Source of the DNA: Sympetrum striolatum
Taxonomy: Eukaryota; Arthropoda; Insecta; Odonata; Libellulidae
Assembly (NCBI GenBank): GCA_947579665.1
Contig: OX388345.1
Coordinates: 64,037,454-64,101,453 of the forward strand
Direction of reading: 5' to 3'
Length of the DNA: 64,000 nt
In this document: piece after piece, positions 12,331 to 25,459 of the stretch
Position numbering within the stretch: the stretch's first letter is position 1
Layout: every line of letters begins with the position of its first letter
The notes under the pieces: model-generated
What the model saw: only the letters and a program-made list of their open reading frames with translations
Told to the model about the DNA's origin: nothing
The model's database searches: none
Made by a program: the position numbers and the translations under genes

Positions 12331-15084
12331 GAAGGGGTGTTTTCCGAGGATTTAAATAGCTTCGCTTGATCTAAACTTCTGTCTTTTATAGGCCCCTTTT
12401 GGTGAGTGCTTTCAACGGGAGGTATTCGAACAAATCATACCTCCAACTGTCTCCGCCAAATATATAAAGGCTTTCATGCACTATCAAACGATTTATGCAA
12501 CAATAAGTGATTCGCAAACATTTTGATGATCTATAGTACGGATTGACTAGTTGCACAACCGCTTGAAATGAATCTTTTAAGACTGAAATATGTTTAGCGA
12601 AGAAAGGAGTTCTGGTAATTGTATGTAAGCCTTAACACACTAGATTTTCAAGGTTTGTTAAGGTTAATTTAACGGAGCTTGGTTATTCTTTTATTTAATT
12701 TGTGAAGCAATATTATGAGATCTCTTTTGATTAGTGTTTATGGAATTCTGCGTTAGAACATAATAAATCTGCTGAAATTTTGTACGCTACACCACTTCAT
12801 TTGGTAATTAATGGATGAATTATACCACGCTTGCTTGCTTTTTGATATCAAGCAACTTCTTCATTCTTAAGTTAACTATAGTCATATTAGATTTACTAAG
12901 AAGTAAATTTCAATAGAAGTTAACAAAGAAAGGAAACATTTCTCTGTTTTACAATTGAGAAACCAAAATGGGCATTAAACTAATGTTTAGAGGAAGTTTG
13001 CGTGTTAAGGTGTAAAATGCTTCGCGATAGTGCTTACCGACAAAATTTCGTATATATCACGTTGAAATTATGTTTCATGTGAGTAAGTCCACACAAATTT
13101 GTTTTCTTTAAATCACTAAACAAGTTCCTTTCTTTATGGATACAAAGTCTACATCAAATTTATTTCCTGATACTTGTACGCACATTCAAATAAAAATAAA
13201 ATTCTAGCTTAAATAAATCCATTTAAGAGACAGTATACAGTAATAGTCTTGCCACGATTTAACAATACACCATAATTGATAATAATATCTTCTTTTTCAC
13301 TTTACCTTTGCAATTTTTCCTTCGGTTTTACCATATGTTACCGAAAGTTGAAACTTCTACTAAAACTAATTATAAAATACAGTACGAATCCTCCAAAACT
13401 TCATACTCAATTTTAAATCATTATCAGTATAATCTAGGCATTTCTTTTAGGAGACAGCAATCAACTATATAGCGCCATAAATCCTAATCTATATGTTCCA
13501 TATAAATCGTAATAATGTTTCACATTCGTTATTGGCAGAGTAAGAAAATACCCGCATGATTGCAGGATGAATTTAGATTCATTTCCTTTCCTATTTATTC
13601 GATGCATTAGCATGATACGGATGTTTCCCATATCTGGATGTTAGCTAACTTTCTATAAATATCAGGTTCACTCGCATACCCACGAACAGAGCGTATTTAC
13701 TTAGCAGAACTCCAGAACGCAATTGGCAACTGAGTGAATTCAGTCCATCAAAATGCATAAACGGACGCCAAGCGATAATTTAATTCAAAAAGCTGAGCAA
13801 ACAAATATACAGACTAATCAAACCAAAAAGTCGGAATACGTAAGAGTCTATTTTAAAACTTAAACGATATTCGGGTAAAAAGAATTCATCTTCGTTACAA
13901 TGGTGGTATCCTTTGATGATTGGAGTCGGTGTCCTAATTTTGCCTTTAGCCATTGCATTTCTGGATACAAGCGTCAAAAAATATCGACTTCACACTTCTG
14001 GATGTTTTTGGGTCCATGCATGTCTGGTCACCTTACAATTTCCTATATCCTTACTCTTTCCGAGCTCACTTTTTCGGAGAAGTTAAGGGAAAAATGAGAA
14101 ACCAGTTCATAGTGATATATGGCATTTAGTTTCTTACTTATAAAAAGCTAGTCGTAAGTAACGCGAAGAAGTACAGTTTATTACACGATTTCTTCAATAG
14201 ACAGTCTAAAAGAAAAACATGAAAAATACTTTAAAACTTTATCAAGATCTTTAAAATGAACGATAAAATGAGAATTTCATATATATTCATTATAGTTATA
14301 AATTATAATCAATTTTGCATATAAAACTCAGTAGAAACCAAAAGATCGATGCCAAATGAAACAGCTAGGCTGAATACCAATAAATCTAATGGATAGAACT
14401 TAAATTATTAAAGTAGGATTTAAATTTCAACAAGGACTTTCCTCAACATAAAGGACGTATTTGGTTAAATTAAACGCTTTTCGAGGATATCATCGGATCT
14501 GAGTAGGATGCAATTTGGCGGAGAAAACAGTACAGTGTTGATCCTACTTAAACCTGAAATACCTTCGTAAACTTGTAATAAAAAGGCAATGTAAGGCAAC
14601 CAAAGTTAATAGTAAAGGTTTGTAGTGAATTTTGTCACTAAAAAGGAGCAATAGTAAAGTCAAAGTTAATTTTTTTGTAGAAATGATACTAAACTCATTG
14701 ATGGAGCAATCATATGCAATCCTATTTAAGCAATAAACACTATCAAATAATGAGGATAATTATCCATAAAAGGAGATTATGGAAGAGGATACATGATTTC
14801 TTTAGAGGGCGCCTTAATTGAAAGGTTTGGAATGCTTCAATAGTGACAAATATTCTTATGTTTCCCAGTAAGCAATAATGACCAGAAATTCATCATTCAA
14901 GGATCTTTGGTTCCTCAGCATCTATTTTATTTACTACCTTAATAAACAACTGAACATACTAAGCAACATATAGTTCGGTTATTATCCTATACTTTCCTTA
15001 CACAGAATACTGTAAATGGAACGAGTCCAACTCAGTGTAGCACAATTATCCCATGAAAAACATTTTAAAAAGCGTTTAACGATT

Positions 15085-15165
15085 AACTGGTACTACCACT
15101 CCTTAACGTCATTCATACCTCAGTAGGTTTTACATAATCTTAGCCATGAAGAACACTGACGAACA
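15085..15165. repeat. Dispersed repeat, right-end fragment
   Basis: TCATACCTCAGTAG followed by a diverged ATCTTAGCCATGA...ACACTGA matches the right part of the 16.6-kb copy at roughly 70 percent by eye. Confidence 0.35.
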
Positions 15166-15348
15166 GTGGCCGATGAAAATTCGTTTTCTCAATTCTGAAC
15201 GAAGAGTCAAATTAAAAATAATCAAAATATACTAACAAGAGAGCCAAAAATGAAATAAAGCCTTCATTTTCGGGTTTATGATCATGAAACCTGACTTAAA
15301 TCAATCTACTACGCATTTTTATATTAATGCAACTCCAAAATGCTTAGA

Positions 15349-15482
15349 TTTAGTAGTAGTAGTATTACTAAAAGTGCTTCGACAGCTTAGGTCATTTCGC
15401 ACATTGGCTCCCACCGGGATTCGAACCCGGGACCGCTTTCACCAAAGGCAAACGCGCTGTCCACATGACTATCCGGAAGCCT
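15349..15482 (-). mobile_element. tRNA-derived SINE, full length, same family as 2984-3114
   Basis: On the minus strand the head starts at 15481 with acceptor GGCTTCC pairing to GGGAGCC, then the same A box, perfect B box and body as the 3.0-kb copy, and a (TAC)n tail (seen as TAGTAGTAGTAG on +). The flanking 9-bp repeat ATGCTTAGA lies at 15340-15348 and 15483-15491. High similarity to the other copy and the intact duplication suggest recent insertion. Confidence 0.85.
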
Positions 15483-16559
15483 ATGCTTAGAATTTTTGTT
15501 ATAGTTACAGGATACGTTTGAGGCATTCCCTGTTTTAATTTCGAAATTGTAATCATATTAGTTCAATTCATTTATACTTCGACCCTGAAAGATGATTTAC
15601 TACCGTCAGAATATCTAAAAAAAACTCTACGACATCGTATATCAATTCCAATCAACATAACCAGTGCGGAAAGCATTAAAACGAATATTTGATATACCAA
15701 TGATAAACTTCTACGAATATAAGATAAAAACATTCGGAAAGACGATAGTTTGCGCACTTGATAAGAAAAACAAACGAGAATTGAATAGTGTATTTTCATA
15801 CGAAAAACTCTTGTCTCTTCTTCGTCGCTCTTTGTACTTTTAATTAACTGAGTTTCAGAGGCAACAGAGTGTAATCAAATTACACACGTGCACCGGAGGC
15901 GAACTTAATACTACGTAACAGCTTATGGAGGCGCTCGAAAATTCAGCTTCGCTAAATAACGCGCGGATTACATCAAAACAAGAAAGAGTAATTAATCCGC
16001 TAATGCAGTTTTCCGTCAAGTGGCTCCTTAACCATAATCCATTAGGACGCAAATTAATCTTCGTCCAGGTAAAGGAAAGAGCGGTCTCAAGAAGGGAAAA
16101 AGGAAACTTTAATATTGTTTGCGTGGAAATAGGTGAAGAAACGTCTTACGAAATGAGTGCGGAGAATTTGAGGGTGGGCGGGAATTCAAGAAAAAAGTGT
16201 GTAATAATTTAACGTCACTTTGAAGCGTAAATGTAGTAACGTTCGAGTAGGAAGTAGGAACTGAAAAATTGCGTACTTTTTAGAACCATGGAAACAGTAC
16301 TCTTAAGATGTTTTAAATAGCTGTTGCTCTTTGATGTATACAGTTATTACATCATATATGTAGGTCAAGATTCTTTGGATCTCAAACCTCAGAAGAGCCC
16401 CAGGTGTAATAATGAAAGTAGTCATGGAGATAAAATGGGTAAGTTTAAATAAGGAAAATAATGGCATTTCAACAAAAATCATCCCCGTCTGTAAAATCTA
16501 CTACGTATATATAGAAATCTCGTAGAAACTATATATAACATACTTATCTGTCAGTAAAG

Positions 16560-16835
16560 TATTCAGCCCAAAGGTTGGTACCTCACCCCTCCGGCATAAG
16601 CTACTAAGAGCTTGCAGAGAGGAATGAGGTTCACTAGACAGGATGAGGAGTGAGGTAGTTTGCCCTTGCTCTCCTCACTGAGCCAGAGTGCTATAAGTGG
16701 AACATGTTCGCGCAAGTGAAGCACAATGACTCGATGAATAACCCTTTTCTTTTCAGTCCATAAGGAGAGACCTTGATCAGTGCAATTATTCACTCATACC
16801 TCAGTAGCTTTCATTTCATCACAGCTATGATCAAG
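16560..16835. repeat. Dispersed repeat, unclassified family, longest copy
   Basis: The core GATGAGGAGTGAGGTAGTTTG (16640-16660) recurs at 50.86 and 61.09 kb. Its right part (CTCATACCTCAGTAG, about 16790-16830) recurs at 15.1 kb. No ORF, terminal repeats or tRNA boxes were recognised. Boundaries are approximate. Confidence 0.5.
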
Positions 16836-17889
16836 ACTGAGACAAAAGAAAATGAAAGATATATTTTTCTCTATCCTGTACTACATGAAAAATTCAAATA
16901 TGCCATTCATCAGAGTATGGTAGTAGGAACAGCAATCTTATACAGAATTAAAAAAAATCAGTTTGAAATGACAAAAATGGTATATTCACGTATAAAAGTA
17001 CAGATGTGACAAGCGAGCCGCCTTTTGTCGAGAAACATAGGGATTAGTAAGGCATGAGTTTGCAGGCATATCCAAAGAAAAGTCAGGGATTTTATGACCA
17101 ACTCAGAAATGCACGTTTTGACCTGCATCCATAGCAATGCATGGGTTTGAATAAATATAACTTTACGAAGGTCTATTTTCACCAGTTTGCTTTTTACGAA
17201 TAAAAATTAATTAATACTAATAAGGACAAATTAAATGTCTCGGTATATGGAAATAATACCTTTCTATTTTACTGGAAATATGCAAACACACGAAATGTAA
17301 GGTATTTGGGGAAACAGGCGTTGTAGAAAGTAAGTGTTTTGACAGGTATCTTCCTTCTTTCAATAAAGGCATACTTACTTATTAATACCGTATTGCGTTG
17401 CAATTTGGTCGTTCAACCAAGTGGCAACGGTTGATTATTCAATAATTAATATTATTTTTTAAATAATTACGAGTTATTTAACTCTGAAAAAACATTAGGT
17501 GCAATATTTCATTGACAGAATGGTAGCAAAATTACTCAATATTAATCATTCTTATGAGCCATTTGTAAACGGAAGTGCACTCGTCCTGCAATGGAACAAA
17601 AACATCCTGATACTATCTGAAGGGAGTATCTCCGACAGAATGACAATGCCTAAAAATTTGGTAGACTGCATATAGTTTATCTTTCAGAGAACTATGCGAC
17701 GCTAATAATAGTCCAAAACTAACAATAAACACTAATCAATATTGCTAAATCTTACATTCCTGCCCTTAAAAATGTATAAAAAGTGATCAGAATGATTCTT
17801 TGTCATCGTAATGGAATCCGTCACCACAGTATCATTTTAATTTTAAATATTCAAATTTTTTACTTCAAAATCACGCCATAACTTTTTTA

Positions 17890-18420
17890 TCTCACTCGTT
17901 TGGCACTCCCTTACAGTCGGACACTCCGGACCAAGAGAGGATCGAGAGGAAATCGCAACGAGCTCTCAAATCTGTCGATAAAAAGGACATCGGAGCGGAG
18001 GAATATTAAAGTCAATCCCTGGCGCGCGATTGGTGGAGAGGTGTCGGACAATCCTGTCCGCTTCGTCCCCGCGGAACTCCACCCCTCAACGGCTATGATG
18101 GATTAGGGCGAAACGCATGCAAAGGAGCCCATCTTCCCAATTCCCTTTCGCAAGCCGAGAATGTTTGCCTGATCGACAGCATCATTGACTACCGGTTCTC
18201 CGTCAGAGGTCGGGGCGGAGCGGATTGCAAGGGGGTTGAATAATTGAGGGTGCGAATCGAGAGGATTGGGGGAGGAGAAAGCAATGGATATGAGTGGAAT
18301 AGGCGGTATTGAGAGCGACTGGAAAGGAGTGAAAGTGGAGGGAATGCAGGCTAGCGAAGATGGATCTGATGATTCAATTCTGAGCAGGAGAATCGGGTGG
18401 AACTCTTCATATTCGCATAC
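17890..18420. other. GC-richer island
   Basis: A CpG-containing unique sequence that turns purine-rich after 18240. No gene recognised. Confidence 0.3.
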
Positions 18421-18681
18421 TTGCGCTTCTCTCAACATACAGCAATATACCTTTAAATAAAACCCGACGCTGTTTAACTTACCACTGGTCCTATTGTTCA
18501 ATTTGAATAGTTTAATATTCTGTACTCATAACAAGAAAAACGCACACAAGTTTTGATTTTCGACATCGATTATAGTAAAAAATGCAATATTTGGAAAGCT
18601 GGAAGTAGTTACTACGTTTACACAGAGTTAACTAAACGTGATATCAAACATACTCAAACCTTAATAGGGTATTTTTGATAT

Positions 18682-18941
18682 CAGCGTTTCCCAACCTCTT
18701 TTACGTCACACCCCACCTAAGCCTTATAAAATTCTAATGCTCTCCATGTAACTTACACATTTAAATTATTTACCGATTGAAGCTTATACGAAAGCTTGTT
18801 CAAGACACAGACCTTGGGTCTTCGGAATAAATATCAGGAAATTTTAAAAAACAATAAACAAGACATGGTAGCATTGCAACCTCCTTTACTATCAAACTGA
18901 CCTTTTGCTGGGGGTAGGACCCACGTCGGGAAACACCGCTC
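18682..18941. mobile_element. hAT-type non-autonomous DNA transposon (MITE), old copy
   Basis: The left end CAGCGTTTCCCAACC and the right end (minus strand AGCGGTGTTTCCCGAC) are imperfect terminal inverted repeats of the CAG...TTTCCCAAC type typical of hAT elements, each followed inward by an ACGT-C/G-rich word and a CCCC run. The length is 260 bp with no transposase. The candidate 8-bp flanks (TTTGATAT, TCTAAAAT) agree at only about 5 of 8 positions, consistent with age. Confidence 0.6.
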
Positions 18942-21299
18942 TAAAATAAGGCAGTAATATCCTGAGTTAGTAATAGTAATAATCGATATTAATTCAATAA
19001 TGTCATCATAAATTTTGACGTAATAAGAGAGTATTTGAAAGGCTATCAGGAGCGATTTTCGGCTAGTACCCTTGTTTGGTAGTATGCGAAGATGCAATTC
19101 ACTTCTGATAGAAATTCAACTTAGATCTTGCGTCTCTGGAGCAAATTTTTACCTTGTAATATTCATTTTCCCTACGTAAACTTCTAAGGAACTAGCATTT
19201 TTCAATAAACTGAAAACAAAATTCTATTTATTTTGAATCTCAAGTCTATTTTCTATATTATCTACATTGCATCGCTTTCTTCTAATTTTAGGTAACAGGC
19301 ATAAATGGTACCGTGGTAAACGAAGGTCTTCGATAACGAAGCACATTGTTTGCGATAAACGGCTGCAAGAAAATGTATCAAACATCAGGTGCAATATTCC
19401 CTCCACAAAAATAGTCTATAATTCTGGAATAGAATAGAACCCTAGGTGTTAAGCTGAATCTTTATCGTTGACTGAAGTTCATTTAAATTTGTAACTTTTC
19501 AATGGAATGCTAATCTTATATGCACCATTTGCTTCGTCTTCGAATTAACAAAAAGTTAGAAGAGACTTATGCTTTAATCGACGACGCTTGATAAACTGCA
19601 AAGATATTCTTTTAATACTTTAGTTACAATAATAGAGCTATTTATAAATCGAACGCACTTAAAATTATAAAAATAATTTTACTAACAGGTCATATTATGT
19701 ACTTAAACATGACAATTATATTTGAATATCTAGAATTTAGTACATTCTCCATTCTGTCGTCTCAACAGAACGAATTATCTAAAGTGATTTCATTTCAGCA
19801 TCAGCGGCTCTAAAGTAGGCACATCGAGGATCTATTATTTTCCATTCGTTTGCATAATTAAGTATTCCTTCGATAACCCAGCCGATCGCTCAATCATTTC
19901 GGCGGCTTCATAATTCATAGAAAATAAGTACGTAACGCAGTTATTGAATATTTTTGAGCACTAAAATATAAAACTAGTATTTTGATTACATTAATACTAT
20001 ATTTCGTCATACAGAGATTGGCTTATCTTAAAAAATGCTGCTGCTTAATCTAACTCATGTAAGTGGTGAAAATGAGAATATAGCCTAAAATACTTGATGA
20101 ATAACCTGAAGAGACAGGGAGAAATATTTTAAAAATGAATTCTGATTCAACAATAATTTTATGGATGGGTAGATCAATTCCAAGTAACCCTTTTCCTATA
20201 CTTCCTATCAATTATTCTCAAATATTTTACTTACGGAACACAATCCTATATTTTATCCTTCAAAAATAAATTCTAGAACAATTTTGGTGTACAAAGCCTG
20301 TAAATATTCTGTCAAATAGGGTGTTAAATGTTAACCGTATACGAGAGAAAAATGAGCATCAGCGAAAGGGGTGCCACAGGAATTTTCACTTCTGCACTCC
20401 ATCGTGAAAGTAATGAATTAATTCTTAGCCTCTATAAAAAAATAGGAGTGCTGAAACTTACTATATTTTACTTGGAAAATAGCTCCCAGTTGATTCCGTT
20501 AAATAATAGTTATAAAGATACTAAAAACACAAGATATTTGTTTTAGAGATTAAAAATAAATTGGATGAATGATGAAGATTCTTATCCCATATCAAAATAA
20601 AAGGATACGTTTACAAAATTGGTTTCAGTATTGTTAGAAAATGTTAAACATAAAATGAAATTACAGTTTAAATTCTTATATATTCAGAAGAGATTTGTTT
20701 TAATATGACTTGAAGAATATACTACTTATCGCATGAGACAGGACCTACGTCAGTTTTGCCACGATTTAGGTATTAGAGATAATTATCAAATCATATCTAC
20801 AGGCACTTAACAACATTCGCTCGTATTTTTAGCATGGGCATCATGATCTTCCGAATTATACTCGTTTCGGTAATGAAATAATCCTTACGATCCTGAGTAT
20901 AGGTACATAGACCAATTAGGGTTGTTAAAGCGAAGCGTTTGTCTATCATTTCCTCTCGGCGAATGCTACGCCAATTTAGTAAGAATTGAAACTAACATAT
21001 TCATATCACAAATTTAAAAACTACTGATAACACGATTTTAGATATTACTTCGTGGAATTTATACATAACGGAATAAAAGAAAACATTTGATGTAATTCCA
21101 CCACAAACAATTTTGGAATGATTTAAAATTATTTTAACAACCATTTCACGCTAAGAAATCATTTACGTCGCGATAGAGCGTCAGAGAGATATGGTATACA
21201 TGGAATCTATATTAAATAGAATGTGAAATGATGGAATCAGCAGCACGATTCTATCTCTGATAAGCATAGAAATTTCGCTTTTATTTTCATCAGATGTAA

Positions 21300-21760
21300 C
21301 TAATAGACACCCGGAAATTATAATTCCCGGTTGAAATCAACGGATAGAGCTTGAAGGACGGATTTGAAGGAGGGAATGGCGAGAAGAGAGGTTAAAAAGA
21401 GAATTTGAAGCGATATGGCGGAATTGAGGGTCAATTTCGGTAATACGCCGATTGCTCAAAAAGGGATACCGAGTACAGTTGGGTAGGGGAGGGGATTTGC
21501 CTTTGGGAAGCGGAGAGTGTGTGCGGTGGGATTTGATGCAGCCAAGTTAATATCCTTCTACCAATAATCATGATTTACTGCGTGATTTGACGGCTGATCT
21601 GCAATATTCTGAGATGGAGGCACATCAATGAGTTTGCCGGATTGATGTCTATGAGCGACGAGCAGTTTATCCATTTTTAATGCATTCGCTCTTGATGCGT
21701 ATTACGGTCATAAAGCTGATTAAGGTTATGTTAATGTTTTGGGGTCCATCATACTTTTGA
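21300..21760. other. GC-richer island, candidate regulatory element
   Basis: The right half (21560-21745) is balanced, repeat-free DNA with GTTTATCC, TTTTAATGCATT and GCTGATTAAGG homeodomain-like words within about 70 bp. This is inference only. Confidence 0.3.
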
Positions 21761-23089
21761 CGAAGTATACTAATTTGGTTGATTGAAATTCAAAACTTTG
21801 TAGTAACTATTACCTTCTATAGCGAGTGATGCAATACCTCTGCGGAAAGAAAAGATGGATAAACAACGTAAAAAATATTTCCCTCGCCATGTTGGGTTCT
21901 TGTAAATGGGAGTCTTTAAATTACTATCAAGGAATCAACATTTTAAAGTAAATCAGAACTTAATCAGATATAAATTTATAAGTACTCTAATTTTTTCCCA
22001 TATTTTGTGCATTAGCTTTTCTTAAATTTTAAGTGTTACCGAGGAAAATGATCTATATTTCATTTACCGTATGTATAATGTGCTCATTGTTTAGCAAATA
22101 TTCAGAATAGAAAGTAATCATTAAAATTAATGACACATTTTTGTGAGAAAATCAATATCAGAGCAAGTGTTAAAAAACTGGACTGTAATTTTCAGATCAC
22201 CGTTAAAATTAGTGAATAGAGATAGAAAAAGTAATTTTTACCGTGTTTTCTGTGCACGAAAATTTTTATAAAGTTAGTGTATCTAATGGGCATATTTAAG
22301 TTTTTATAGTTATGTTAACATATAGTTAACATTAATTTTGGCAAACTTGTACCGAATATTCTTAAGCTTTACCGCTGTACAACTTTTTAATTCACAGATA
22401 ACTGTAATGGATGTAGTGATAGTGGATGCAAAAAATTAACGGTGTTTAACATACTGAATGGTTGTTTCATATTTCCTGGAATGTTTATTGTTTAAAGAAA
22501 AAGAAAAACTTCCGTAGAAAGAATGTTTCAGTATATTTCAATAATAACCTATTTTCGTATTTATAGGACGAAGGAGAGCGTACCATTTATCTAGAATGGG
22601 GAATTTGCAGGCTAGATGAAGGTTTTAAAATGTCACTCCTAAACTGCAAAAGGTTCGTAAATAATCCTTTATCTCAGAAATATATCTGTAAATGAAAGGG
22701 GAATAACTTTCCCATCATTTGGTACTATCATCGATAAAAATAATTCTGGTATCAACAAAACCTTTGTATTAATTAATCGATGAATAGCCTGTTAACCTGT
22801 TCGAATCCTTAGTTTTTATGGCATCGCAGGATGTTCTTTCGCATATATAGGTAATGTTAGTGTTAGCAGCCGACCTAAACATACTGTGACGAACCCCTTG
22901 TTATCGTAGAATGTTGCCTGTTAGTTACTGTTGTACTAGTAATTAGAGTACTAATGTTACTCTGTAAGCCAATGCTTTTACAGCAAATGACTGAAAAATC
23001 TGCTATAGGGTCCTGATACAGAGTAATATCTGCATAAGCAATTCTGTAAGATATAATAAATTGATACTGATTGAAGGTTTATGGCTAAC

Positions 23090-23960
23090 AATTTTAATGC
23101 GGGCCGTAAATATTTCGGACGCTTAATTTCGAACCTGGCCGAAGAAAATCCGATAAGTATTGAAGAATAATCGCCGGAATCCTCTAGTGATCAACTAATG
23201 AAGAAAAACGCCTCCCATCTCAAACCCAAACTCAATTTCCCTCCCAAAAATCGCACCTGACATCTCCTCCTCCTGAAGCCCACCACGAGACAAGAGCGAA
23301 TCAAAGGCCACGAATTAAACTTCCCAATCCTCTTACGCGCTTACCTCATAGTAATAATTCGGTCGCGGGGAACGAAAAACCCTCCCTTGTCCCGCAAAGT
23401 GGACAGTATGGAGTATGAAGCGGAGGTAAGAGCGCAATCGGCGAAGCTTCGTATTTTTACGCTTAGCATCGAGAGCCACTGCATCGAATGAGTCATGTTT
23501 TAGGATTTATTAGGGCCGGCAGAAAAGCACATCTATAATTCACGCATCCTCCATATCGCCCTCTCCTACGCCAATCTCTCGTCAGTTCCGAAAACCCCCT
23601 AATGCGATCCCAATTCTGCCTCCCCTTCCGCTCTCCAGTCCGTCGTTACCCACTCGAACCCTCTATTTGCGTGACTTTACTCATTAAATGCGCTATTTGC
23701 TTTTCATTTATTTGGATTGACTCTTTCCCTCTCTCAGGACTGCGTTTCAAAATCTCCAGGAGCGATTGATGGGGGAGGAAATGAGATGCCGCTGCAGGAG
23801 CGACGGCAACAAGCGACTTTTCTTTCGCTCCCTTAATTTAATTAGCGAGGATAAGACGGAGTTTTTCTCTCGGCGATGGAGCATTTGCGGAAAAAATTGG
23901 GGAGTTTCTACTGACGGATTTTGTTGAACGGAGTTGACTCTAGGGAAACGAAATCATGTA
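23090..23960. other. GC-richer island
   Basis: About 850 bp of unique, moderately CpG-containing DNA with pyrimidine-rich and purine-rich blocks. No gene recognised. Confidence 0.3.
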
Positions 23961-24676
23961 TTTTTTTCCTATTTAACACTTGATAAAGTTATCTGTAAAA
24001 AAATTTGCTCAAATATGGTCTCGATTGCGTTATAGTGAAGGTGCTTTATTGCCAGGAAGATAGTCGGGGGAATCCTAGCTAAGGCAGCTAATCTGCCGAC
24101 ATGTTTTTGGAATTCTAATAATCTACTAGTCAAACATTAGAATAAACAAAAAATGATCTTCCAATCACTTACCACTGTCATTAGCAATTTTTTAAATTAT
24201 AAATTATTTAATAGAATCTTCATTCATTAAGTTCTTTTGACACTGGGAAGTAAAGAGTGTAATTAATTGACTTCAATCTTAGTTTTTCATGACAATGATG
24301 ATCTCTGCCTACATAGATACCTATGGTTACGGATTAGGTATTTATCCTCAATACTCCTAACTGAAATCCATAACAACTGTTATAAATCTACTATAATTGC
24401 TATCTTTACCACGATTATTATAGGCTAATTTTCATTTATTCTTGGTGATACCACCTCGGTAGAAAAAAGCTAGTCACTCAGTAGATGTCAATGCAAAAAA
24501 TAATGTCAAATACTACATGGAAGGAATATGAAAATTAGAATTTGGTCTCCGTGAATCTCATTGCTTCTGGTTAATGCACATAATATTACAGCAAAAGAAG
24601 CAAATGATTGGATATTTAGGGAATGATAGGTCCGAACAAGTCACGTTTCCGCTTTATTTAAAAATATTGGAGGCAG

Positions 24677-24682
24677 AAAAAA
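24677..24682 (-). terminator. RNA polymerase III terminator of the tRNA-Leu gene
   Basis: Six T residues on the minus strand, 3 nt past the tRNA discriminator base. A run of four or more T is sufficient for Pol III termination. Confidence 0.75.
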
Positions 24683-24684
24683 TT

Positions 24685-24804
24685 TGTCAGAAGTGGGATT
24701 CGAAGCCACGCCCTGATACGAGGACCAGAACGCCCAACACCCCGTATTGCAGGGGCAAAGCATTGCCTTGAGTCTGGCGCCTTCGACCACTCGGCCATCC
24801 TGAC
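24685..24804 (-). tRNA. tRNA-Leu(CAA) with 36-nt intron; T-arm G53 changed to C
   Basis: Reading the minus strand, a 7-bp acceptor stem (GTCAGGA / TTCTGAC, one G-T pair) is followed by a perfect A box (TGGCCGAGTGG), an anticodon stem CCAGA/TCTGG, and loop CT-CAA-G with an intron directly after position 37. Exon 1 is 24804-24767, the intron 24766-24731, and exon 2 24730-24685, including discriminator A. Intron-bearing tRNA-Leu(CAA) genes are standard in animals. The long variable arm is present. A TTTTTT Pol III terminator follows (24682-24677). Oddities: the T stem reads GTGGC/CCCAC, so the nearly universal G53-C61 pair is C-C and the B box is GCTTCGAATCC instead of GGTTCGAATCC; the variable-arm tip also has a C-C mismatch. 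It may be a functional variant or an early-stage pseudogene. Confidence 0.8.
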
Positions 24805-25159
24805 GTTATTGCCTATCTACCTCGGATTGCCAAAAATTAAAGTCATACCTAACGTATGTTTACGGTTTCTTATTTAAGAAAAAATAAAATATAAAATTTT
24901 ATGTAGATATTAGCAAGGTTGTTGATAATGTAGAAACATTGAATAACGCGAATCATACTTATTTTATCTGATGGTATTATGCCAAAGTGTGTGTAGGCCG
25001 AGATACAGCAGACAAGAACTGACAAGAGCAGAATTAGTAGAAATAAAATTACTTTGAATAGTTAAAGTTATACAGTAGAACGAGAAAGGAGGGGAAACCA
25101 CAAAAAATTAACTGAATAACAAACTACCGAAAACCCTGGAATATAAGTCTGAAAAAGTA

Positions 25160-25459
25160 TTCTAATTATTATTATTATAAATGCTACAAGAAGACTAATC
25201 GTCCGGAGGCAACTTATACATATATTACACATATTATTATAAATCCCATCTGCATATTTTTGTTTACAAAAATATTTATATATTCACAAATTTATCCTTC
25301 CCTTCCCTCATAATACAAGTTTTTTCAGGGTTCCCAGTAGGTCTTCACGGCTACCGTAGCGGTCCCGGGGACAAGTCCCCACCGTACATCACACTACCAC
25401 TCCTACTCCACCTGTACTCGTCAACGTCAAGCTCACTTGTCCTTAATATTTTTACCCAT
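25160..25459 (-). mobile_element. 3' UTR and (AAT)n tail of the non-LTR retrotransposon copy
   Basis: It follows the ORF2 stop on the minus strand. It holds two strong short hairpins: GGGGAC/GTCCCC with a 2-nt loop (25367-25380) and GCTAC/GTAGC (25350-25360). It ends in a short (ATT)n run (about 25165-25178 on +), as expected for CR1/L2-type elements, which end in microsatellite tails not poly(A). The exact 3' end and target-site duplication are not resolved. Confidence 0.55.

Noticed and set aside
13245..13290. Shared word TTGCCACGATTTA with 20757 and possibly similar flanks
   Set aside because: A 13-bp match with weak flanking similarity is expected by chance at this length and composition.
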